A stretch of 64,000 nucleotides of DNA from Nereocystis luetkeana (lineage: Eukaryota; Sar; Phaeophyceae; Laminariales; Laminariaceae), in assembly GCA_031213475.1 (NCBI GenBank), contig JARUPZ010000030.1:2849371-2913370 (forward strand), in the 5' to 3' direction. The position numbers were made by a program, and so were the translations under genes. Shown here piece after piece: positions 33,072-45,000 of the stretch. Position 1 is the first letter of the stretch, and each line of letters starts with the position of its first letter. The notes beneath the pieces are model-generated. The model did not search any database. It was not told where the DNA came from and was given only the letters and a program-made list of their open reading frames with translations.

Positions 33072-36000
33072 CTGTGCAGGAAATCACGCGGAAGCTTGGC
33101 GCAGTTTGGCGAGATGAGCCTCGTTGGGGCCTCATGTCATAATACACAGCATGGCCTCCATTGCGTCAGCGATGAGCATCCGTGCATCGTATGTAGTGGC
33201 AGGCCACACAGTTTGGTATGTACGTTGGTACGTGGTAGATAGTACGCGTCGGTTGGTTTCCGCCCTTTCTTTGACGACAGTGTGCGAACGGTCCATACCC
33301 TAGATTACAAATACTATCAATAACTAGGCTACCCCTACTTGGACCAGCTCCACGTACTGACGCAGCCACCACAGAGAAGAAGACGAATATACTGCCGTAG
33401 AAATGGGGCGGCTATTTCTTCACGTAATACGCTGCAAACAACAAAAACCATCGAACGATACAAGAAAAATGGGAAGTGGCCTAAAACCGCGAGGAAGAGC
33501 CTCTTCACCGACGAGCCCCACACTGCACACTCCCATTTCCTCCTTCAAATTTTACACGTGAATCACAACAAACAAATTGACGTCTACCCGTTTCCGACAC
33601 TGCCTATTGATGTTGAAATTGTCAGGTTCACACGGCCTATATGACGCCGGATACCTGAATCCACCACCTATTCCAATACTATTATTGGCCACAAGTTGCG
33701 CCCGCGGGAAACTCCATCAATTCCGAACGTCCTCAGTTCGGTTTGTTGCTGGCGCGACAAATCATGTAGCTGCGACACACACATCATCTCCGGGGAAGCC
33801 AATCAGCGTAGTTCCCTCTCCAACTTCGCCCACGGTGCAGTCGGTGCTGTCTATGTCGTCCTGTACAAGAACCAATGGCATACACGGCATATACGTTGTG
33901 GCAGACGGGCGAATCCAATAAGTGACCAACGCTAGCGTGTTCGAATATAGCGACTGGGTTTAACCGAGTGTATCACGTCGTGCGGGCATGAAGCGTAAGC
34001 GAGGCTTAGCACAATCTTTTCTCCCATACACAGAGAAAATAAAAGTATTTATTTGCCGGCATGGCATGCTACATACACTACTAGGTACGAGTACGTACGT
34101 CTAAATCATGCATGAAGAGAAAGACTAACCAATGAGCGCAAGATGAACAGTCGCGGATGGGTGGGGGGCTTCGAGCATGCCTGACGATGGGCAACCAAGT
34201 GACTTCGTAACATCGCGAAGAGCTCGAGCCCACGAAACGCGCAGTCATACAATAACGGACGGACCCACAACCTACCCCGTCCATGGCGTCCACAGTGTTG
34301 TCCACGAAGCGCACAGCGGACGGCCTCTGGAAGGTAAGCGAGCCAAACCCAGAGTCGGTGCGGCTGCGCAAGACGACAAGTAGAAAGGCACGAGTACGGG
34401 GGAAAGGCCGCGCGTGCCACGGGTGACTTTTCATCGTTGCGGGATTTTGTTGGCCGCGTGAAATGTGCTAGCATAATACTATATTCTATACTTCGAATGT
34501 CATGCGTTGGTTGTCCCGCCATTGGGCACGGAAGCAGGGGGGGGCACTAATACGTTCAACCAAGAACATCAGGAGACAGCAATTTGTGCCCTTGTCAGAC
34601 TGCACCTTTGCCTCGACATTCCTTCACTAGCACGAAACACCTCCTTGGTAGGCCATACATAGAGTGTCGTAGCGTGGAACGCTCAGCCCTATACCCTTAA
34701 CAGCGCACGTTTTTTTCCTTGCCTGACTTGTCTCCTTAGATTGTTTCCCTCAACAGGATAGTAGCTCTGAAAATGTTATCATGCATTGCCTTGAGAACCT
34801 AAAACAAGTATACGTTCGTGGCTGTGTCGAAAGAGCTCACCTTTCGGAGAATAGGACGGAAAGGGCGCCGCCAGATTCATCTGCAGTGTTTCCTCTGAAC
34901 GTCACCCCCCTCCTGAACCTGTCAAGGTGGACAGACACGACACAAAGGGGCGATCGGTCGGGTGGCCGACCTCGGGCGACATCGGTTTGTTCTACAGCAG
35001 TGTAGCTAAACTCGGTAGGAAAGCCGAGGACCTAGGGCTTACGCGCCCACCCGCGTCTTTGTGCTCACCAAGCGAAACGCGACAACAACGCCGTGCCGTT
35101 TGCCAGACGGGAGTACTCCGCGTTTGGTTGGAGGAAAAGACGGCTTGCGGTTTCGAAGCAGCTCGCACCTTTTCTTTAGGATGATGTGGTAAAGGCGGAG
35201 GAGCTATATTTGAAGATTTCCCCGAAACCGACATTGAATATGCATGGCTTGGTATGCTTTACACCCAGACCATACACACCGCCTACCCAACTACCGGTAG
35301 GCGGTCAACAACCCTTCCCGTCGTTCAGCAGCCCCCTCCCTCCCCCCCCCCCCCCCCCCCGCATTTAACGGTCTTCGTCTTTACATACACAGAGATATCC
35401 TTCTTCTTTTTTTTTTCAATCAACGCTACTCTACAGGGAGTTATGGTGTGCCCGCCCTACCCGAAGGCGTGCTTGAACAACACTCACGTCACGTCTCCAC
35501 CGTCAACAGCGATGGCACCGCCGTTGCCCTCGGAGAAGTTGTCGTTGAACTGCACAGCTCTTCGGAACCTGTGCCCACGAAACAAAGTGCAACCAAGGTT
35601 TGGCGTGCCACGCGCGCATATTGTAGGCCACGAGTTCGCAAATGTAATGTGATGGACCAGATCGAAGTGTGCTTGGCCCGGACATCGAACTACTCTAAGC
35701 CTTTTAATATATACATATACTTCGAAGTATATATACTATATATATATATATGTTGCCGAGCAGTATGATCGACAGGTGGCCGTCGTGTCTGTGGACACTC
35801 GCACCAGATACCTGCCGCAATCCACGGCGCAGTGGGGTGCTCTGTGAACCGACGTCCATTGCAAGCTGCCGCCAAAAACCATCCACGTTTGTACCACGAT
35901 CGAGACACGGATGTTTCTTGGCTAGTGGAAGTTCAACAAGACCAAACGCTCGTACCATACACGATAGTACTACTGTCCATGCACTACACGTGCGTATCGT

Positions 36001-39000
36001 GCCAAACGAACGCGCGAGGTTCGAGTCAAGCATAACACGGGGCACTCACGTCATTGATCCGAACTGGTTTCGAACAGCGCCACCGTTTGCCCCAGACCTG
36101 TTGTCATTGAAGCGCGCCCTTCCGAAGAAGCTGTGGGTTGGGAACAGCAGGGTTGTAGGGGACCAGCGTCAGTACGCGTACACCCTCTCGTGCTATAAGC
36201 CGAAAGGAAGGGGCGGATCGCTGCGTGTACCCGACCTATACACGAAAGCGACGCCTCCCACCCTACATAGTTCCAGGGCAAACGGATGGCCCAATCGCTG
36301 AAACAAGGAGTACCACAGCATGGTGGGGTGCGGGGTTTTTGCTCGTGTGTTTCTCAAACCCATATGGTCGTGCTCTCCGGAGAGTCGTTGCTGACATCTG
36401 CTATTCCGTACAACGTGTCGCCCCCGATACGAAGTCAGATAAACGGTTACGTGTCTAGCTATAGCATGCCCCATTATTGCTAGATACAGCATGCCCCATT
36501 GCTAGATGGCGCTGTAACTCGTAGATAAGCCCAGCGAACGCTGAGGTTCTTAATCGTTTGATCCGTGCGGGCGGTCAACGTTAACAAGGGCAGTGGCTCA
36601 CGTCATTTGTCCGTTGTTGTACACCGGCGGGGCTTCGGAGTTGGTGCATCTGCTGTTGTTGATGAAGAAGGCGTCACCACGGAAACTGCACACCGTGCGG
36701 GCGAGCGTCCGGCATTGTGCAAACGGGCGACAGGGAGGGAGGGAGGGGGGGGGAGAGGTTTGCGTCGGAACAATGAGTGAACGATTTCGCGATATTAGTT
36801 TAAACGGTCCTCGTTGATAAGCTCAAGATTCCAGGCTAAATTCCAATAACACCACACACCCTATAGTGGGAAGGGCTGCATCAAAATACTCGTGAAGCCC
36901 CTCACTTGTTCAAAACTCCTCGGCTGAGGAGACCTCTCTTATGAAAAAAAAGAAAAAGAGCTGGCATCAAATAAGCCCGGCCTGTCACAGGTGTATCGCG
37001 AATACTACGGTAAGACACGAATGGCATTCCAACGACACTGGGTGCATAGCTGACGAATGCTGCGATAGAGGTGCCCGTACTATTTTTCTGAGAATATTCC
37101 GAGATTCTCATGTGAGGAGCTATCCATGTCACCCATAGCACGGATGAAAACTATATTGTACCCTTACCCCGATGAACAGTCCCGTAGCCTACGAGGTCTA
37201 CTCCTAAAAATATTGTCAAAACGGACGATATTGGGTAGTTCCCAAGATAAGGAGGCATTCTCAATCAAAAAACGTTTGCCCCAAAACATGATATTCTTGT
37301 TCCAGCACGCCTCCGCTCCTACAGTAGGTTGGGGAGCGCCCCCCGTCGGTCTTGAGTATTTTAGACTAAACATGCTGGTACCTCTCAATCGCAGCACTTG
37401 CCACATACCTGGTACGGTATATAAGTATATATATATATTATATATACAGATTGAGTTAGATAATAAATGCATCTCTCTAGCGCTGACGCTGGTGCAATTC
37501 GTGAAACTGTTGGTATTGCAACAACGGGGCCACCTGTACACATTCCCCGGTGGCCTACAACAATCTAGACAGGTACGGCCTGTCCAGAAGGCTGCTCAGG
37601 ATAAAACGCGCCCAGGACAAAACGGTCTGCTTTTGTTTTACTTGTATGTGACGCGCTGATAGGTAAACGCTGTACGAATGGAAACAAGGGCGCTACGTTG
37701 CGCTGGACAATTCAAGGCGTACGCTTAGACGGCGAATAAACCGCAGGCTGCTCAAACGATCACGGTGGCGAAATAAATGTGGGTTGACAATCTTCGACAA
37801 AGCTCGAGAGGCCACGCATTTTATTATCCCGAAACGTACGACAACTCCCACAAACAAGGAAGTTGACCCCCTATTTCAACGCTTTACATGTGGGCGATAA
37901 GTACAGTACGAAACGGAGAAACTTTGTTACATATATATACCAGTGCGTTTGCCGCATCTTAACAGTTCATAGATCGAGTAGCCTGCAGCACAAAAGTTCT
38001 GCAAGTGCGACAGGCCACGTGGAACCACAAACGCCACTGAACAGACCACAAACCACACAGAGCAGTAGCTTCAAAAACCTCGTACACGAAGCACGGAATA
38101 AACAAGAGAGCGGTGAATAAGTCACACGGAAAAGACCCCACCGGGCAGTGAAACACTGCTGTATCCGCACCTCATTCTGGAGGTGGAGCCTTCGTTGATG
38201 AGTACGCAGCCAGCACCGCTCCCGGCGTCACTCGAGCTCGAGCCGTCGAACGTCGCGGTCGTTGAGAACCTGACGGATCCCGACACGCCGCACGGTGTTG
38301 AGTTACCCCACGGCGTCACGCTAGCGGACAAGGCGGGTATGCTGGCAAAGGCTGTTTAACAAACTGCAGGTGCAACACAACAGCGAAGACGACGAGAACG
38401 TTAAAACATCGACTCTGACCTCACGAATCCGCCATCGGAGTTTATGATGTTGACAAAATCGTTCCCTCGGAAAGTCGCGTCGCCGCGGAACCTGCCCGAT
38501 CAAATGAAAAAGGCAACCACAGGCGAAGTTGAACAAGGGATGAGAGGAAATTTAGCGGCAGATCTATCCGATATAAACGAAAGGCGACGTATAGGTCATT
38601 AACAAAGGGGGGCGTGTAGGCCTTCCGCCCTGCGGCCGTCGATTTACGCTATCGGATTGAGTGAGGAACCCTGCACTGGCGAAGGGGCGACACTCGGTTT
38701 CAGTTCGCGTTTGCGGGAGCACCTTGTGGTCACGGCCTGCCAAAGGAAGCGTCACAGGCGCTTTGTCGGCGCAAAAATCGCTCTATACTTGCAAACAAAC
38801 AATTATCTGCTCGCGTGAGTGGCACTGCACTGACGTCTCAGCCAGCTGTTCACTGGCAACCAAATACGAAGGCGCACAAATGTTGCGGGGGGAGATGATA
38901 TTTGTAGCACAACAAGTGGATACGATCATGGTTTTCATGTCGAGGGAGGGGAGATAGGGTAGCCGAGGCGACGACGAAACAACCCCGGAGTTTCAGTTCT

Positions 39001-42000
39001 GTGTGTGTGTCTAACCAAGTGGCCTACAACCGTTAATCACTCCTTGCTCGTTAGCGGTTACCGGAGACCATGGTAAACAGGACCTAGGGTACACCTAAAA
39101 ACCTACCTGGTATGTATTTACCTATTTTTACTCGCGATATTGATCCTGTTTACTATGGTTCCCCGTAACAGCAATCAAGAACCAGCCATGGTGGCGAACG
39201 AGCGACCAGCTTTGCGGGGATGCGTGTGCTCCTATGTGCGACACCCGGGCCGCTGTGGATGCCCACCCAAAAGGTACCGTAGTCTACCCACGAACTCCAC
39301 GCGATTTTAACGCGTGGTGTTGGAGAGGTGCCTCATAGTAGCAGCAAAGCACGCGGAGTGCCGCGAGCAGCCGAACACAACAAAAGTCTTTACAGACAAG
39401 ACTATTTGTAATATCACGTTGCCTGTAACATATTCACACGACCAGGGTAGCCTCCGCGCCACGAGTGATGCGTGCTGAGCCTGAAAGATAAAACACAGAC
39501 CTCGACAGGACACGTAAAAGGATTTGCCCTTAGAGGTGTCTACGTGGCAGTGTGACGCTACCGACTAACGCGGCAATAATGTCGCTGCGCCCCCTCTCAC
39601 CTCAATTCACCAGATTTAACCGAGATCCCACCAGGGTTGTCCACGCTGAGAACGGTCTTCTTGAACCTACGGCACGAACATGCATGTGAATCATTCCCAG
39701 CGGTTCCACGTAAAAAAACAGTTGGAATCGAGACTACGTAGCGGATGAACCGTCGTCGCTAAACCCTCATGGCTGTAGCAGACGATAAGCGTTTCAGAAT
39801 GGCATCGCTACGGAAAATAGTTCTACGTACAGTGGTAGATATCTACTGTATGTCATGCCGTAACGGAAGGGCTAAGATCCGCGCTCATATTTACGGCATG
39901 TACTACAGTATAGAGTACAGCCCAAGAGCCATCCCACAGTAGGGGTGCACCAGAAGTTCTTGAGCCCCTAACATTAAGAGCTCAATACCTACCCGAAAAA
40001 AAAAACTTGGGGCGAAATTCGTTTGTGCCACCCGACCGGCACTTGTATGCGCTAGTCCTAAAACGAATATACCAGTAAACTTCTCATCCTAACTGGTAGT
40101 TCCTCACTTAAGGAACTCAATTGGTCAGAAACCTTTGTCCCACAAAGTGCAACCCCTACCGTGGGGTGACTCCCAAGATCTATTGCTAGTGTGCCGCCGA
40201 ACCCCGTCACACTACGAACGGAAACACAGAGCAGTCCGGAGGATTGACGGGCTTTGCTGCACGTCGACGAAGGCGTGGATGGATGTGAATTTGCAACGCT
40301 CTTTACAAGCACGGTACGTCGCAAGGAAGCTGCTGCTGCCTGCGCGCCTACCTTTTTCGTCAACGACAGGATGAGGTTGAATGGAGGCATGTCTGAAATG
40401 CATTCCCCCCCTTCGGATAATATTCGTAATAAATTATTCCGAGAGAACGTGAATTTTTGTGCTAGTCTCGCCGCCCAAAACGTGGCTGTCCCATCGAGAT
40501 GGCCGAAACCCTTCGTACTTGATTAAGTTACTGTGGTACCAGGTATTCCGCAGCGCAATCAATCTCCCGAACGCATCTTCGCGAAACAAATCTATCTGTG
40601 GCTCGTGCTGCGTAACCTCGTATGGGCGGGAAAATCCTGTGGCGTCCGGCGTGCTGCGATTACAGGAATCAGCACCTAGATCAGCCCAGCAGCCGAGATG
40701 AGGGACGGCGACCAGGTGTCGCGGTGTGGGGGGTCATCCACACAGTATTACAGGAAGCAGCACAGCCTCCGCTCATGTCAAGAGGCGTTCTACGATAGAG
40801 GTTCACCCTACATTTTCTGAGGCTCCTTACTTAAGGAGCTCCATACCTCACCCGAAAACTGGCTTCAGCAAAAAAACTCAAATTGCATCGCGGCGAACAA
40901 CCCCATGGCCCGAGTCTAGAAAACATTTTTGTTTCGAAATCAAGATTGGCATTCCGAGGATTTGGGCTCAAGGAACCCCGTCTTTCAAAAACAAAATAGC
41001 GGAAATAAATGTGCTACCTCTATCCTAGAACGGGTCTCAAGCGCACCCTGTGTCGTCGATACGAACAGTGGTGGGGTCCCTGATGTATACTGCTGGGTTG
41101 CGTGCACGTACTAAAGTCCAGAAGCGTCTACGTAAGCACTCAGCGAAGCAGCAGCATTGTTGCAGCTGCAGTGCAGCAGGCTGCATGCTGTACACAGCGG
41201 GTTCTAAGGCACAGTTTTGTTGCTTCTTTCTTTTCTCTCTGCTACCGCGCCGAGCTGGTCACATCCGGTAGCATTGCGGAACGCCAAGTCACTCTAACGT
41301 AGAGGCTCGGGGCTCGGCGCCACGAGGATTCGACCGGAAGAGATGCGTGAACGCGCTACTCGTCGCCCGATGCTGCCCGAAGCCCGTGCCACACCTCTCT
41401 GGTTCGTCTTGGTTTGATTTCCACTCCATTTGGTTTTGCGAATGTTTCCCTGTTCCCCTGCTGTTCCCGCTGTTTGTCCTCTGTTCCCCTCGCTCGAGTT
41501 CGACTCCAAACTCTCGAATTGCATCATACCTGTACTACGTAGGTATACATAATACTAAACGCACGCGGCAGCAGCGGGCCAAAACTTGCTGTGTCTGCTG
41601 CCAGGTATATGATAGTTTCAAACGCACCGAGCCTGAAACGAACTTTTTGAGCGAGGCATCACCTTGGTGTACACGACACACAGGAAATTCGGAAAAGCAC
41701 CGGCCAAGCTGAGTCCTCTCAAGGATTTGGCAACGCAGTTCTCACGCTCTGTTTGTATCAATACCAAGGTCCAAGGTTCAACACATTGTTGTCGACCCTA
41801 GTACAGCACATTGACTCCGGAAAAAGGGGAGCCAAGACGGGAGACGAGAAAATGCTGACAGCACTAAAACTCACTCTGCGTTTCCGGAAATGTCAAGTAT
41901 GTTGCCTGCGTGTTCAATCTCCCGGAACGTGACGTCCCCGTTGAACGTAACGCCGCCACCTGCGGCTACCGCAACCAGCGAGCCAAAAGGAAAGTCTCCA

Positions 42001-45000
42001 TCAAACACCTACGTACGGTGCACCGGTATCACAACACAACGGAACGGAACGGAGCGGCGGTTAGGGGAGAGGGGCGGTTGGCCTGCACGTCGTATTTTTT
42101 GTGGGCAATTGTGAGCGAAATCCCGCAGAGTCCGAGATCGTGCGACGACGGGCGGGCAGGCGTTTCAACAGGATTCAGTCCGCCGTGAAACGGCCATGTC
42201 TCCTGTACAAAAGATACTGCCATGCAAAACACCAGAATAACGTAGACCTAAACTTCACCTACCAGGTACAATGCAGGAATGCTGGCAGGCAGTTTTCTGC
42301 GGACGACAAAGGCAGCAGCCTCCAGTGGAGCAGCGTGTTACCCGCGGCGGTACGGCGATCAGTTCGCACATAGAACATTTTCTGACCTTTTTGCAATCTG
42401 CCTGCTTTAAGGAAACCCAAACTCTCCGTCTCTAAATACAGTACTTCTATGAGAGCTTGCGGCTCATAATTGGTCGCGGCTCACATTATCGTTGGGTCCG
42501 AACAGAGTCTCGGGCATATCGAATACCAGAGCGGCCCCAGGGAAAACCAGGAAGGCCACGTTGATGAACCTGGGAATCACACGAGTGAAAATTACTCGGG
42601 GTCAGCTTGCTGTTCATCGTGATCAGGTTTTCGGAACAATTTACCAACGAAGATACCTACGCGATCACCTGAAGTAACAAGTACAGGTGATCACGAAAAC
42701 TGCCACCCCGGTTTATTCGGAACCCGGGAATGGTGTGCCTACAAGCTTGGGGGGGCTTTGGTAGTGGGAGGGTGTGCGCGGCTCTTGAGTTAGGTCAGGC
42801 AGCCCACAGCAGGTGCAAGCACTATCGGCTGGTGTCCATCACTGGACTGGTAGTTGTGTAATACGCTCCGGCTGTCACGATACCATATATATATATGAGA
42901 AAAAGAATGGCGCGCAAGCCCAGTGCTGAATTTCGGTCCTGCCGTAAGAGGATAGTCACGTTCTACGATGATAGAGGTAGCACATCGTCGGGATGGCAAT
43001 CTTCTTTGGAGAAAATAAAAAACTTTTTTTTGTATACTTGGGACAACATGGGATTATTCATCGGGATGCAATTTGATTTTTGCTGAAGTCAGTTTTCGGG
43101 TGAGGTATTGAGTGCCCTGAGTAAGCGAGGAGCCCCAGAAAAATTAGGGTGAACCTCTATCCTCGTAGAACGCCTCGATAGGACGAGGAAGATAAGATAG
43201 GCGAACGAGTGTTCACGGGGGACGCTCGATCGATGGCAAGACCCGCAAGACCCCCATGGTGCGGCTAAAAATGCGGCACGATCCGGCGCGAAAAACAATT
43301 CCTCAAACAAACGGCCTAGCTCGGGTAGCTCAAATTGGTCATTTCGGGTGCCACGGCATGGAACCGTAGGAACTCCTCCAACAATAATTTCACCTCATAT
43401 CTACTGAATCGGCATGTATTTATCATGCTGACTACATTCACTGCCGGAGCACCTGGCACTGCTTGGCTTACCCACTACCGGTGACTATGTTATCGATCGA
43501 CAACTCGGCATAGACTGCTGTGCTGGCTACTGCTGCTGGGTACGAGCATGGATGGTATAGCTATCCTTAATACGACCCGTCCATGGGGGTGATCAAGTTA
43601 AAGTTGCTGCATTCAATTATCAAGTTGGATTACCCAATAACCGGGTTATACGAACTGTGTTCTTGCATTCTTGCATGATTCATGCTTCAAGTGTCGTAAC
43701 CGACTCCGTCGTATTTTTGTCGCCAGTTTCAACTCTCGCTCTACTCGATCACCGCACGTCTCCAGACTACTTGTCTTTATGCTTTCATCCGTTTTTGTTG
43801 TGTTGCAATAAAGGTAGATAAATCATTCGCGACGTCGCAACAACATCAGCCGTTCTTGCTTCGCTTAGGATGGGCGGCCAACCTCGTGCAGCTATATAAC
43901 GCAACAACACGAAACCCTTGGCAAGATAGAAGGTGTATGGTTGCCGTGACACGCTTGCGGCATGGACGAACAGGCAAACCGCAAACACACGATACACCGA
44001 CCCAAAAAAAACGGTCTCATTTAAGCAGAATTTTTCAGGAGGAGGTTCCAAACATTTTGAAGGGTGCAGAGGATTTGTTTTACAAGCCATGTATCACTAA
44101 GCAAAAAAACAAGAGAGGGCCTTGCGCTTGCCTCGTTGCTACAGGTTCGTAAAGGTCCTGGACTACTGCCGAACCGCGAGAGGCCGGGGTGGGTCGTATC
44201 CGCGGCGTCACTCAAGGAAGCTGCTACCGCAATAAAGAATCAGTTCACATGGCGCGTTTATACTCGGAAGAGATCAGAAGTATCACCTAGTACCTGAACT
44301 ACAACACCCCGGATGCAGGATGCATGGCAGTTAGTTTAGTAGAAGATAGAGAGACTCGACTGAATGCTGTTGTACTATTACGGGGGGCCATAGTTAACAG
44401 GACCAAATATTGTGATTAAAAATGGTTAAACATAGATGTTTTTATGTGTATCATAGGTCCTGTTAACTATGGTCCCCCGTAATAATAGATACCTCGTAGT
44501 AAAGATACCTGGTATCAGGTGTACATATATATGATTTACTGTACGTCGTCTCTCCGAAAACAAAATCAAGATCTTTGCTTTCATACCGATTGCCGGTATG
44601 TACCCTGGTATACGATACTGTAGTGCCAGTTCCGAGTACGAAGCAAGTCGTCGCCCGAAACGAGTCCTCTCAAACCCCGGGCGGACAAAAATCGAATCTA
44701 TAAACGAAAACAAAGCCCGTGTTGTGCGTGTACTTACTGCACTGTGTCGTCGCTTTTGATAGTGAGAGTGCCGCCTTCAACCGCAATCGTGGTCACTTCC
44801 GACGGGTTCGTCTCCGGGTCCATAATCTCGCACTGGATAACTCCCGCGCTCAAGTCAATGGTCTTGTCCCCCGTCAAGGGGAAAGGGACGTCCAAGAACA
44901 TGTCGACGTCGTCGCAGACCGCCCTTTTATTATGGTGGAGCAGATAAACGGGGGGCGTTGTTAATGTGGTATACGTTAGTTAACGTGGTAAATAGGTGCA

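Noticed and set aside
35448-35768. Plus-strand frame with a plausible acceptor at 35438
   Set aside because: It looked like an exon at first, but the minus strand carries an exon with matched splice sites and the FxxN/GGAI repeat motif.
35750-36301. 183-codon plus-strand open frame
   Set aside because: No domain or splice support. The minus strand fits the repeat-exon gene better.
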